Source: Natronomonas sp. CBA1123 (GTDB taxonomy: Archaea > Halobacteriota > Halobacteria > Halobacteriales > Haloarculaceae). Taken from it: 64,000 nt of DNA. Shown in pieces: positions 34,083-43,014 of the stretch. The notes below the pieces were generated by a model. That model had not been told where the DNA came from, did not search any database, and was given only the letters and a program-made list of their open reading frames with translations. Positions within the stretch are counted from its first letter, which is position 1, and each line of letters starts with the position of its first letter. Where the stretch lies: positions 62,001 through 126,000 of the forward strand of contig NZ_WPCC01000003.1 of NCBI RefSeq assembly GCF_009741925.1. The letters are read 5' to 3'. A program made the position numbers and the translations under genes.

Positions 34083-35117
34083 ATGGTTTTCGATACAAAT
34101 CCTTCGGAGGTCTCGGAGTCCGAAGGCGAAGAATCGGGAGAGACGGAGCAGCAACGGGATGAAATTCATTCGAGGCGAATCGACGGTCCTGATTCGTTCC
34201 TCAATGAGCCAACAGAACTCACCGAAGGTGTCTATCTTCTTGAGGAATGTACTATCAACCCTCATCTCCGCGAACTAAAAGCCGCTCAGAACCCACAGTG
34301 GTTCAAGCGCGGTCACGAGTTCCACACGCCGATTAATACGTATCTGCTGGTCGGTGAGGACGAAGCCCTGTTGTTCGACACGTCGTCTCCGAATGTCAGA
34401 AACGCCATTACCGACGGGGTTCGAGAGATTCTTGAGAAGGAAGATGTGGAATTGTCGTATCTCGTGTTATCCCACGACGAGGCTGCTCATGTGGGGAACG
34501 CATACCCGATTAGTAGGGAAGCGGCCATGGTGCACCCAGATTACCAAGAAGACGCCGACGATACCTACGAACTACAAGAAGAACTCCATTCGACGCTGAT
34601 TGCCCGGAAGCCGTCTCGAGTTGCTCCTGAATTCCACTACTTCGATGACGCGGAGTTAGTTGAACCTGGGCATACGATTGACTTGGGTGGCGGTCGAGTT
34701 GTCGAATTCATAGAACCTGTCTGGCAGGACGGGGCACCGACACTGTGGATGTATGACCACAAGGATAAGGGCCTCTACTGTGTCGACTCCTATGGATTCC
34801 CCCATTGTAGTGGTGACTGCGGCAAGTGGGCTGATGAACTCGAACACCGTGTTTCCCAAGACCAAATGATGGAGTACAACGGGCGGGCTTTCCGGTATAT
34901 TCCGAACTGTAATCCGTGGAAAATAATCGACCAACACAATCATCTCTACGACAACTACGATATCGAACATATCTTCCCCGCTCACGGACAGCCGATTCGA
35001 GAGGAAATCGACCGATACCGGGGGCTGATGGATTCAATGGTTGAGCGCATCTCTCGAGACGGCTCACTGGGTACCGAATACGTTAGCGCGGAAGAACTCA
35101 CCGACATATCGTTCTAA
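34083..35117 (+). CDS. Degenerate metallo-beta-lactamase-fold protein, ODP-like (A)
   Basis: The 344-residue protein has an acidic disordered N-terminus (about 1-40) and then an MBL fold: TYLLVGEDEALLFDTSS, a metal-loop equivalent YLVLSHDEAAHVGN, GRVVEFIEPVWQDG, LYCVDSYGF and IFPAHGQPI. The loop recalls the HxExDH of flavodiiron/ODP-type domains, with the Asp changed to Ala. A Cys-rich turn (PHCSGDC) follows the LYCVD strand. It is followed after 4 nt by a second, more degenerate MBL gene. A di-iron redox or hydrolytic role is possible; no substrate is apparent. Confidence 0.7.
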   Translation: MVFDTNPSEVSESEGEESGETEQQRDEIHSRRIDGPDSFLNEPTELTEGVYLLEECTINPHLRELKAAQNPQWFKRGHEFHTPINTYLLVGEDEALLFDTSSPNVRNAITDGVREILEKEDVELSYLVLSHDEAAHVGNAYPISREAAMVHPDYQEDADDTYELQEELHSTLIARKPSRVAPEFHYFDDAELVEPGHTIDLGGGRVVEFIEPVWQDGAPTLWMYDHKDKGLYCVDSYGFPHCSGDCGKWADELEHRVSQDQMMEYNGRAFRYIPNCNPWKIIDQHNHLYDNYDIEHIFPAHGQPIREEIDRYRGLMDSMVERISRDGSLGTEYVSAEELTDISF

Positions 35118-35121
35118 ACCA

Positions 35122-35892
35122 ATGGTCCGACAAATCACAGACAGTCTGTATTGGATTCATGAGTGCACCGAAGCACCGGATGCAGATCACCACATCCACA
35201 CCTCGCTCTACATCATCGAACACGAGGGGAGCTACATCTTGCTTGACGATGGTCCGTTCCTTCACGCCGAGGGACTAAAAGAACAGGTTGAGGACATTAC
35301 GGGTCCCGAAGGTCCGGATGCAAATTTCATTTTCAAACCCCACACTCCCCATTCCGGGAACGCAGGTCATTTCAAGGAGACGTGGGAGAACATGGAGGTG
35401 GTCTTCCCCATCGGAGGCGCGAAAGTATCGGGAATCCCGACGCCGGTTACCGGCTTCGACGAACTGGTCGGGCCGATATCCATCGAGGGCCGGAAAATGA
35501 GTCTCACCGAAGTACCGGTAATCGACGTTCAGACGACCACTTGGGTGTTCGACGAGGTCGACAACGTGTGGTTCACACTGGAAGGGTTTGGATACTTCCA
35601 TGAAGGAAACCAGTGTAATTTGGTATCAAACGAATACGGAGAAGGTCTCGAATACAACTATATCGACGACTACTACGCGGATGACTTCGTGGCGTGGGCG
35701 AAGTACGTGGATGCCGAGCGTACCGTCTCGCGAATCATGGGCTTGCTGGACAAATACGAACCAGAAGTTATCGCACCTGCACACGGCGCCCCGATAATCG
35801 GCGACGACATTGACCACTACATGCGTCAGTTCGCCGAATCGATGGAGGTCAAAGACGAGAGTTTCGAATTACCGCCGTACGGTGAGTATTAA
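35122..35892 (+). CDS. Degenerate metallo-beta-lactamase-fold protein, ODP-like (B)
   Basis: From ATG 35122 the protein has 256 residues with MBL-fold strands (SLYIIEHEGSYILLDDGP, VVFPIGGAKVSG, VIAPAHGAPIIGDD). In place of HxExDH it has FKPHTPHSGN, keeping only two His, and the Asp-bearing strand reads WFTLEGFGYF, without the metal-ligand Asp. Only the last His (APAHG) is standard. Tight linkage to gene A and similar length suggest a heteromeric complex with one metal-poor subunit. The function is unknown. Confidence 0.68.
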   Translation: MVRQITDSLYWIHECTEAPDADHHIHTSLYIIEHEGSYILLDDGPFLHAEGLKEQVEDITGPEGPDANFIFKPHTPHSGNAGHFKETWENMEVVFPIGGAKVSGIPTPVTGFDELVGPISIEGRKMSLTEVPVIDVQTTTWVFDEVDNVWFTLEGFGYFHEGNQCNLVSNEYGEGLEYNYIDDYYADDFVAWAKYVDAERTVSRIMGLLDKYEPEVIAPAHGAPIIGDDIDHYMRQFAESMEVKDESFELPPYGEY

Positions 35893-36220
35893 ACAGAGGT
35901 GTGGAATTGGTCCTACCGAATAGAGAATAAGTGGGTTTCACAGTTCGTAGATCAATGTAATCTCTGGCGCAATGAGCGTCTAAATTACTAATGACCATCG
36001 AGGAACTCACAGAACCATCAGCAGAAACATACTTTTCGAAGTATCTGCAATTCGACCTGGTACATGCGTCCATGAGTGTAGCACACTCAGTCGTCGTACG
36101 ATATGCTGCATAAAAACACAGACATCTCGGTATATACGAAATTAGAGAATTGCTGTTTGGATGTAAGCTCACGGAGCTGCCCATAAATTTATCATTCCAT
36201 ACGAAAAAGGGTCGAGCGTG
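35893..36220. other. 328-bp intergenic region
   Basis: It holds a 40-codon open frame (ATG 35991, TAA 36111) that I cannot assign and do not call as a gene, and an AT-rich AAATTTATC near 36184-36192 that may be the promoter of the next gene. Nothing else is recognisable. Confidence 0.4.
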
Positions 36221-36559
36221 ATGTCGAACCAAGATAACGACGATAGGCTTTCTAATCCGTCCATACTCAAGTCTCGGTTCAACGAGACGGAGGACGGAAA
36301 ACGATTCTTGGGTATCCACAGACGCGGTCAACATAAAGTGGAAAACGAGTACGTTGTTGGAGACGACAGGGAAACCCTCTATCTAACTACTCGGCGATAC
36401 GACGAGGAAGGGGAGGTGATTGAGGGGACGTCACAAGAGTGGGGACTCACGGAGGATTCGAAACACGTTGCAGAGTCTGGTGAACCAATCAAGGTGTTCT
36501 GTCAGTCCGACCATTTTTCGGGTGAGTTTTTTGGCTTAGCTGGTGGTGGCGTAGAGTAA
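36221..36559 (+). CDS. Small hypothetical protein
   Basis: From ATG 36221 (a GTG sits directly before it) the 112-residue protein is polar and beta-rich: KRFLGIHRRGQHKVENEYVV, then ETLYLTTRRYDEEGEVIEGT, with a hydrophobic end (FSGEFFGLAGGG). I do not recognise a family. It stands between the MBL pair and the convergent thioesterase and may belong to the catabolic cluster. The AT-rich element about 30 nt upstream suits a leaderless start. Confidence 0.5.
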   Translation: MSNQDNDDRLSNPSILKSRFNETEDGKRFLGIHRRGQHKVENEYVVGDDRETLYLTTRRYDEEGEVIEGTSQEWGLTEDSKHVAESGEPIKVFCQSDHFSGEFFGLAGGGVE

Positions 36560-36645
36560 TCTCAGCGCCGCCGATTCTGTAAGGAGTTGACCGTCTGTAG
36601 TTTGCCAACGCATCGAATCGCTTGGTATTTTCTTTTACACTTCAG

Positions 36646-37035
36646 TTACCAGCCATGAGCGTCGTACACGCCTCTGACAACCGCGATTCGAGTGTCCTCA
36701 TTATCGGTTATGTTCACATGAACGACCCCTGCCGACCTAGAGACACGTTCCACAGTAGCTTCCGCAAACAGTGTTCCGGTCCCTGCATTCAGATAGTCGA
36801 CACGCATATCGATTGTTGGCGGAGGTTGGTTTATTTTGGACATCATCGCTGCGCCCCCGACCGTATCCGCGAGTGAATACGTCACGCCGCCATGAGCGAT
36901 TACCTTATCCGAGTGTCCAGAAAGTTCCTTGCGTAAATCTAACTTTCCCTCCGCGTATCCATCGTTTGCTTCTGTAATTTCGATCCCCAAGAGCTGGACT
37001 AATGGTGCAGAATTGATGAATTCTTCTGTACTCAT
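36646..37035 (-). CDS. PaaI/YbgC-like hotdog-fold thioesterase
   Basis: The 129-residue single-domain protein shows the hotdog thioesterase order: LVQLLGIEITEANDGYAEG, then HSDKVIAHGGVTYSLADTVGG with the catalytic-region His-Gly-Gly, then DMRVDYLNAGTGTLFAEATV. PaaI-type enzymes hydrolyse dead-end or aromatic acyl-CoA thioesters and recycle CoA in degradative pathways. Length and motifs are normal. It is convergent with the small gene at 36221 and fits the CoA-based pathway around it. Confidence 0.85.
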   Translation of the reverse strand: MSTEEFINSAPLVQLLGIEITEANDGYAEGKLDLRKELSGHSDKVIAHGGVTYSLADTVGGAAMMSKINQPPPTIDMRVDYLNAGTGTLFAEATVERVSRSAGVVHVNITDNEDTRIAVVRGVYDAHGW

Positions 37036-37368
37036 TCTCGTGTCAGAGGGTTATTTACAGCGGTGTATATGCTTTGCTGTCGCTTCAGCCGTGCAAAGGG
37101 TACTGTTCACGGTAGGGCCTTTGCGGACCTCTGCCAGTATAAGTCCTGAAGGTGATGCCGCAATTTTCATTGCATATGCAAGAAATCCGCCGCCTCATCA
37201 AAAGCAACGTGTCCTCCGACGCTGTGAGCACTGGAGAGCGAGGGGACATTTGAATTGAGGATGCAGGTCGTCCCCGACTGAATATGACCGGATGATGGCT
37301 GTCAGATACCGTCTCTATCGTCAACGGTCTTAATGTCGACCCACCATTCACAAGGATTCACATCCGAA

Positions 37369-37446
37369 TTTTTGGCCACTGACGAGACCGAAATCTGGGT
37401 GAATAATATGCATTACTGGCTGATTGCTGCGGTTGACCTCGAGACT
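37369..37446 (+). pseudogene. IS6-family transposase fragment
   Basis: A short frame encodes ATDETEIWVNNMHYWLIAAV followed by DLET, which matches the first catalytic-Asp region of IS6-type haloarchaeal transposases (VDET...W-L-AAVD). No start, second Asp or Glu region follows in frame. It is a relic of an insertion between the thioesterase and the ligase. Confidence 0.5.
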
Positions 37447-37714
37447 ACTGCCAGCTATCCGGCATCTGTTCTACAACCAAGCTTTGAGCGATCTCATTCT
37501 TTACTGAAGGCGTAAATCGGTTCAAAATAGCTAAACCCTCTAGCTTTAACATGTCCTCCAGTATGGGGGTGATATTGAACCGGCTATGAACGTGAATCGC
37601 CAGGGTTCTTTGTCTAGCAAATAGACATGTGGATTCGAAACCCGCAGGACTGGGTTGTAGTTTTGCCACGAATTCCAAACAGCAAATTTGAACAATATGC
37701 TATGGGGGTAAATT

Positions 37715-37720
37715 TTTATA
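37715..37720 (+). promoter_or_regulatory. TATA box for the acyl-CoA ligase
   Basis: TTTATA lies 22 nt before the ATG at 37743, so the transcript should begin at or just before the start codon. Confidence 0.55.
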
Positions 37721-37742
37721 TGTGTTCGTATAATCGGCTTCC

Positions 37743-39293
37743 ATGGATATCGTCTCCGGTGGAAACATCCGTAAGCTATGGAAAGACCGAGTGGCCACCT
37801 CTGGTGATGACTCGTTTTTAATATACGAGTCGGCTGAAGGTGACGAAGAAGTATATTCGTACAAAAAATTTAATGAAAAGATAGATACGACAGCGAGAGC
37901 ACTCCACGACGAACTGGGGGTTCGGAAAGGAGACCATGTAGCGATTCATCTCCCGAACTGCTCGCAGTACGTTCAGGTCTGGTTTGCCTTGATGAAGCTC
38001 GGTGCCGTAGCGGTTCATTCCAATACACAGCACACACCTAGAGAGATCGAATACACGCTGGATATCGCGGATGCGGAGTTACTGATTACCGAACCCGATT
38101 TTGAGGACGACATTGCGGCGGGGATCGAAGAAACTGATATCGACGAAATCGTGTGGGCTCGTCCAGAGAAAATCGAAAAAGAGCGGGATTTGCTGCTCTC
38201 CTCACTGGTTGAGAACGCCGAACCGGACCTCCCTGATACAGAGATTGATACCGAAGACCACGCCGAAATCCTATTCACATCAGGGACGACGAGTATGCCG
38301 AAACCGGCCCTTCACACTCACGCTACCCTAATGACTGGCGGCGAGCGTATCGCCAAACATCTGGCCCTGCAACCCTCCGACCGTAACCTATCTGCACTAC
38401 CACTGTATCACGGTAGTCCACAAATTCTAGCAATTTTCTCATCACTAACCGCTGGCGCTACAGCTATTCTGTATGAGGAATTCAAAGCCTCAAAGTTCAT
38501 GGATCAGGTGCGTAAACACCGAGCAACAGTAACCACTTGCATTGGGACACAGGTTCGTGCACTGATGGCTACTCCTGAATCGGGAACCGACGGGGATAAC
38601 GACCTGCGACACGCCTTTACCGCGTTTAATGTCCCTGAGGAAATGAAGAACGAATTCGAAGATCGGTTTGATGTCTCCTTGCTCAACAGCTACGGGTGTA
38701 CCGAGGCGCTCATTCTTCTGACGCTCGCTCCTGTGTACAATGAGCGTCGATGGCCGTCCATAGGCCGCCCTGTGTTAGGGAGAGACCTTCACATCTTGGA
38801 CGATGAGGGGAACAAAGTCGATATCGGGGAACGGGGTGAAATAGCTGTCAACGCAAAACGTGGCCGGACCGTCCTGAAAAAATACTACAATATGCCGGAA
38901 AAGACTGAGGAGGCTTTCAACGAAGATGGACTGTTCCTCACGGGAGATTTCGGTCGGTTTGATGACGATGGGTTCCTATATTTCGTAGATAGGAAAAAGA
39001 ATATCATTGAAACCCGTGGTGAGAACGTTAGTGAAGCTGAAGTCGAAGAAGTTCTCGGAGAACATCCCAACATCGATGAAGCTGTCGCCTTGGGTATACC
39101 CCACGAAATCTACGGCGAAGCTGTGAAAGTATATATAAAATTGTTTGACGATCTCACCGAAGAAGAGGTTTTCGAGTACGCGCAAGAGAATTTAGCGAAT
39201 TTCAAGGTCCCCGAAGAAATCGAGTTCGTCGATGAATTTCCCCGAACCAGTATCGGAAAAATCGAAAAGAGCGCACTTCGAGAGGAAGAATAG
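37743..39293 (+). CDS. AMP-forming acyl-CoA ligase (ANL superfamily)
   Basis: The 516-residue enzyme has every ANL motif: the P-loop ILFTSGTTSMPKPALH near residue 175, LNSYGCTEALIL near 315, LTGDFGRFDDDGFLYFVDR near 400, the hinge IIETRGENVSEAEVEEVL, and the C-terminal catalytic Lys region TSIGKIEKSALR. It activates a carboxylic acid with ATP and couples it to CoA. It is the only intact ligase in the window and likely acts on the acid brought in by the TRAP importer. Similarity is to medium-chain/aromatic and fatty-acid ligases; the substrate is not resolved. Confidence 0.88.
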   Translation: MDIVSGGNIRKLWKDRVATSGDDSFLIYESAEGDEEVYSYKKFNEKIDTTARALHDELGVRKGDHVAIHLPNCSQYVQVWFALMKLGAVAVHSNTQHTPREIEYTLDIADAELLITEPDFEDDIAAGIEETDIDEIVWARPEKIEKERDLLLSSLVENAEPDLPDTEIDTEDHAEILFTSGTTSMPKPALHTHATLMTGGERIAKHLALQPSDRNLSALPLYHGSPQILAIFSSLTAGATAILYEEFKASKFMDQVRKHRATVTTCIGTQVRALMATPESGTDGDNDLRHAFTAFNVPEEMKNEFEDRFDVSLLNSYGCTEALILLTLAPVYNERRWPSIGRPVLGRDLHILDDEGNKVDIGERGEIAVNAKRGRTVLKKYYNMPEKTEEAFNEDGLFLTGDFGRFDDDGFLYFVDRKKNIIETRGENVSEAEVEEVLGEHPNIDEAVALGIPHEIYGEAVKVYIKLFDDLTEEEVFEYAQENLANFKVPEEIEFVDEFPRTSIGKIEKSALREEE

Positions 39294-39384
39294 CTAAACC
39301 AGAGACTCAAACACTCCCTGAAGCGCCGGAGAGAACTGTCAGAGTCGATTCTTTGCCTCGAAACCGTTGTTCTCTTATTTACAC

Positions 39385-39792
39385 TCACTCGTGAGGTACG
39401 ACAACCGCTGTCCCGTCGGCACACCGCCCTTCGTCAGATTCTGTCCACACTTCGAATTCGATACGACCATGCTCTTCGTCAATTGCAGTGATTTCCGCAT
39501 TGGCGGTTAATTTTTCATCGGGCACGGCCCGACCTACGTTACTCCACTCAAGCTCGGCTAACCGTCCGTCAGCAGGCAACCAGTTGAGAAGTAGTTGTTG
39601 GATCGAGGCTCCATGGAAGTGTGCCTGAACGAGAACGTCTGGGTGACCTTCGACGTCTTTTGCGTACTCTGGGTCGTAGTGGATTCGATGTGGGTTCCAC
39701 GCCATCGCACTGAAGCGGAACAGTTGGGGTCGACTCGGCTCTTTCTCCAGCGTCAGTCGATCCCCCACCGATACGCTGTCGATATCGTTCAT
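39385..39792 (-). CDS. MaoC/hotdog hydratase, small subunit of a two-subunit FAS1-like dehydratase
   Basis: The 135-residue hotdog protein carries RFSAMAWNPHRIHYDPEYA, the catalytic (N/D)xxxxH...H region of MaoC-type enoyl-CoA hydratases, then VQAHFHGASIQQLL and a closing beta-sheet. Its ATG overlaps the stop of the upstream hotdog gene by 4 nt. Together they correspond to the two halves of FAS1-like/mesaconyl-type hydratases, the present half being the catalytic one. It would hydrate an enoyl-CoA made by one of the acyl-CoA dehydrogenases. The exact substrate is unknown. Confidence 0.8.
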   Translation of the reverse strand: MNDIDSVSVGDRLTLEKEPSRPQLFRFSAMAWNPHRIHYDPEYAKDVEGHPDVLVQAHFHGASIQQLLLNWLPADGRLAELEWSNVGRAVPDEKLTANAEITAIDEEHGRIEFEVWTESDEGRCADGTAVVVPHE

Positions 39793-40298
39793 TGTCTGTC
39801 CCCCACAATCACGGTTTCATCACAACTCAACACCCTGGTCTCAGCATCGGTGAAATACTCCGACTGTAACTCCAAAAACGTGAGTTGCCCCATCGACGCG
39901 CTCTCACGCTGATATATGTCGACAAACGTTTCGTGGATCGTGACTCTGGATCCTGCTGTCGCGTACGTCTCAATGGTTAATTTCTGTCCACCACCCATGA
40001 GAATCGAATCCGATGGTAACTCTATCGGATACAGATGAGGGTCGAGTCCATCTTCTCGAAGATTGTCATCAGGACATCCTGTGGACCGTTCAATAATCGC
40101 AGGAAGAAAATTCGGCGGGATAACCAGGTCGTCGTACTCTTGGCTTCGGGCCGCTTCGACATCGTGAAAAATCGGATTGTCGTCCTCAACGGCACGTGCG
40201 TATCGGCGAACATCACGCCGGGTAACTAAACCGTATTCGTATACGTCGGTAGTCCCGAGATCCTCCTCGTAGTCCTCGGGTGTAATTTTGGAACTCAT
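39789..40298 (-). CDS. FAS1-like dehydratase region protein (N-terminal MaoC partner)
   Basis: The 169-residue protein opens with an acidic segment, then YEYGLVTRRDVRRYARAVED, NPIFHDVEAARSQEYDDLVIPPNF and MGGGQKLTIETYATAGSRVT, the pattern of the N-terminal MaoC/FAS1_DH region. This half usually lacks the catalytic pair and shapes the substrate tunnel. The ATGA overlap with the next gene ensures equal synthesis. In relatives the two halves are fused; here they are split. Confidence 0.8.
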   Translation of the reverse strand: MSSKITPEDYEEDLGTTDVYEYGLVTRRDVRRYARAVEDDNPIFHDVEAARSQEYDDLVIPPNFLPAIIERSTGCPDDNLREDGLDPHLYPIELPSDSILMGGGQKLTIETYATAGSRVTIHETFVDIYQRESASMGQLTFLELQSEYFTDAETRVLSCDETVIVGDRQ

Positions 40299-40652
40299 TC
40301 GGATCTGGTTCTTCGCAAATTCTTGGCATACGATTTCCTGTCTTGCAGGTCCCGGCTATCCGCACTTGTACAGCGGGTAGCGCTTACCGGAACGGAGCGC
40401 TCTACCTTTCCAACTGGTTCAATAATTGCAACCATGATTACTGAGTTTTGTTACCCTCCGAGTCGGATATTCAAATCCAATCCATGATAAATTTCACGGC
40501 TATGCTCAAATTCATCTCGTGTGAGTACATCGGTCGAATATGGTTGCCAATCTGTTATACCTGGCCTCAATAGATCACGCTGTCTGCTGGTGTCATCACG
40601 AGTATCTGCATCAATGGCAAGTATTTTGCCATATGATAACAATCTCTGTGAT

Positions 40653-42350
40653 ATGTTTGACCAAAAAGACCTTGACTCGATCCGTGAGTCTCGTCAGGAG
40701 TGGGAATCCGAGACGCTGGAGCCGTTTCTAGAGAAAGGCGAGCGCAAGGAGCGATTCGCAACGGTTTCGAACCACGAGGTCGACCGGCTGTACACGCCGG
40801 AGGATGTGTCCAACATCGACTACGACGAGGACCTCGGCTATCCCGGGGAACCACCGTACACGCGTGGTCCGTACCCGACGATGTACCGCGGTCGGACGTG
40901 GACGATGCGGCAGTTTGCGGGGTTCGGCACGGCCGAAGAGACCAACGAACGGTTCCACTACCTAATTAATGAAGGCCAGACGGGACTGTCGACGGCTTTC
41001 GACATGCCGAGTCTGATGGGTATCGACTCCGACCACCCCATGAGCGAGGGCGAGGTTGGAAAGGAGGGCGTCGCTGTCGATACCCTCCGAGACATGGAAA
41101 TTCTCTTCGACGGCATCGACATCAGCAAAATTTCGACGAGTTTCACCATCAACCCCAGCGCTGCCGTTATCTATGCGATGTACATCGCGTTGGCCGACCA
41201 GCAGGGTGTTCCCCGTGAGGAGGTCCGCGGAACCCTTCAAAACGACATGCTCAAGGAGTTCATCGCACAGAAGGAGTGGGTCATCCCACCTGAACCCTCG
41301 TTGGATGTCGTCACCGACACCGTCGAGTTCGCCGTTGAGGAGACGCCGAAGTTCCACCCGATCTCGGTGTCAGGGTATCACATCCGCGAGGCGGGATCGA
41401 CCGCTGTACAGGAGGCAGCGTTCACGCTGGCGGACGGCTTCGCCTACGTCGAGGACTGTCTCGACCGCGGCCTCGAAATCGACGAGTTCGCGCCGCTACT
41501 GTCCTTCTTCTTCAACTCACATAACTCCATCTTCGAGGAAGTCGCGAAGTTCCGCGCCGCACGACGCATTTACTCTCGCGTGATGGAAGAATGGTACGGC
41601 GCCGAGGCCGACGAGTCGAAACGTCTGAAGTTCCACACCCAGACGGCGGGTCAATCGCTGACAGCCCAACAGCCGCTGAACAATATCGTCCGAGTTACGA
41701 TTCAAGCCCTAGCAGCAGTCATGGGCGGTTCCCAATCGTTGCACACTAACAGCTACGACGAGGCACTCGCACTGCCGAGCGAGGAGGCCGTTCGGGTGGC
41801 GCTGCGGACCCAGCAGATTATCGCAGATGAGTCCGGCGCTGCCGACATCGTCGACCCGATGGGCGGCAGTTTTACTATCGAAAAACTCACTAACGAGATG
41901 GAGGCCGAAATAATGGCCTACATCGAGGAGATCAAAGAGATGGGTGACGGATCTGTCCGAGACGGTGTTCTAAACGGCATACCACAGGGGTACTTCCACC
42001 GCGAAATCCAGGATGCCTCTTATGAATACCAGAAACGTGTTGATTCGGGCGAGGAGGTCGTCGTTGGCGTCAACGAGTACACCATCGACGAAGAGGCCGA
42101 TCCGGACATCCTGAAAATCGACCCTGAAACCCGTAACCGGCAACTTGAGCGGCTTAAGGCGGTCAAAGATGAACGCGACGACGCGGCCGTCGAAGAGATG
42201 CTTGAAGAGCTGTCGGAAGCCATTGACAACGGCGAGAACGTGATGCCCTACATCATCGACGCGGTGAAAGCGTACGTGACGATGGGTGAAATCATGGAAG
42301 TGTTCGAGGATCATCACGGCGCTTATCAAGAGACGGCGAGTCTAGCATGA
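40653..42350 (+). CDS. B12-dependent acyl-CoA mutase large subunit, isobutyryl-CoA mutase-like signature
   Basis: Starting at ATG 40653 the protein has 565 residues and the whole methylmalonyl-CoA mutase TIM-barrel catalytic domain (TMYRGRTWTMRQFAG; STAFDMPSLMGIDSD; GTLQNDMLKEF; SVSGYHIREAG with His243; TAGQSLTAQQPLNN; SLHTNSYDEAL). Aligning to P. shermanii MutB, Tyr89 is Phe88 here and Arg207 is Gln206. Those two residues hold the free carboxylate in methylmalonyl-CoA mutase. Phe/Gln is the pair reported for isobutyryl-CoA mutase (IcmA, about 566 residues). Ala115 argues against the 2-hydroxyisobutyryl type. The B12-binding subunit is the next, overlapping gene. Automated annotation would say methylmalonyl-CoA mutase. 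Confidence 0.85.
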   Translation: MFDQKDLDSIRESRQEWESETLEPFLEKGERKERFATVSNHEVDRLYTPEDVSNIDYDEDLGYPGEPPYTRGPYPTMYRGRTWTMRQFAGFGTAEETNERFHYLINEGQTGLSTAFDMPSLMGIDSDHPMSEGEVGKEGVAVDTLRDMEILFDGIDISKISTSFTINPSAAVIYAMYIALADQQGVPREEVRGTLQNDMLKEFIAQKEWVIPPEPSLDVVTDTVEFAVEETPKFHPISVSGYHIREAGSTAVQEAAFTLADGFAYVEDCLDRGLEIDEFAPLLSFFFNSHNSIFEEVAKFRAARRIYSRVMEEWYGAEADESKRLKFHTQTAGQSLTAQQPLNNIVRVTIQALAAVMGGSQSLHTNSYDEALALPSEEAVRVALRTQQIIADESGAADIVDPMGGSFTIEKLTNEMEAEIMAYIEEIKEMGDGSVRDGVLNGIPQGYFHREIQDASYEYQKRVDSGEEVVVGVNEYTIDEEADPDILKIDPETRNRQLERLKAVKDERDDAAVEEMLEELSEAIDNGENVMPYIIDAVKAYVTMGEIMEVFEDHHGAYQETASLA

Positions 42351-42769
42351 GCGCCGAACACACGGATGGTCAGCGGACGATTCGGTGTCTTGTGGCGAAG
42401 GTGGGACTCGACGGCCACGATCGCGGCGCCCACGTCATTGCTCGGGCCTTCCGCGACGCTGGATTCGAAGTCATCTACTCGGGGCTCCACCAAGCGCCAG
42501 ACCAAATCGTCCAGGCGGCAGTTCAGGAGGACGTTGACGTGCTCGGTATCTCGATTCTGTCGGGGGCCCACGACACCCTCGTCCCGAAAATCATCGATGG
42601 GCTGAAAGAGTACGACGCATTCGAGGACACCCTCGTGTTGGTCGGCGGTATCGTCCCCGACGACGACCGAGAGGAACTCTATGAGCTGGGAGTCTCCGAA
42701 ATCTTCGGTCCCGGTTCGTCGATGCAGGACACCATCGATTTCGTCCGAGAGAACGCCCCGGAACGATAG
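42347..42769 (+). CDS. Acyl-CoA mutase small subunit (cobalamin-binding domain)
   Basis: The 140-residue protein is a stand-alone B12-binding domain. KVGLDGHDRGAHVIARAF has the DxHxxG with the axial His that ligates cobalt, SILSGAH the SxL motif, and VLVGGIVPDDD the GG motif. Its ATG overlaps the large-subunit stop (ATGA), as expected for a 1:1 complex. The 565+140 split equals that of IcmA/IcmB-type and archaeal mutases. No mutase chaperone or epimerase gene lies nearby. Confidence 0.88.
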   Translation: MSAEHTDGQRTIRCLVAKVGLDGHDRGAHVIARAFRDAGFEVIYSGLHQAPDQIVQAAVQEDVDVLGISILSGAHDTLVPKIIDGLKEYDAFEDTLVLVGGIVPDDDREELYELGVSEIFGPGSSMQDTIDFVRENAPER

Positions 42770-43014
42770 ACGCGAAACCTCTCTTGAATCGATGTGGTAC
42801 TCTTGGCTACCGAATCCAAGAGTGGTTGTGAAATGACGTGGAGAATATCAACAAGATGGTGGCATACTATATGGAGCATTGCAGAAACTAGTCTCCGTGA
42901 TTTTGGCAAACACGATTTGTCGCGTTTCCAGGTGCTTTTACTCTAGAATTACGCTTGAACGCAGCCATTAGTGCGGGGGAAGAGTTAATGTAGATTCTTT
43001 TCAAAGGTTATTGT

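Larger units (their letters stand above)
37036..37742. other. 707-bp intergenic region with a transposase remnant
   Basis: Apart from the IS6-like fragment listed separately and the promoter of the CoA ligase at its right end, I see no intact gene. Short frames on both strands look random. Confidence 0.5.

Noticed and set aside
40521-40652. 44-codon extension of the mutase large subunit
   Set aside because: The extension has no similarity to the mutase N-terminus; MFDQKDLDSIRES at 40653 is the normal beginning.
40653-42769. Plain methylmalonyl-CoA mutase call
   Set aside because: Two key substrate-binding residues differ (Phe88, Gln206), so the generic name would mislead.
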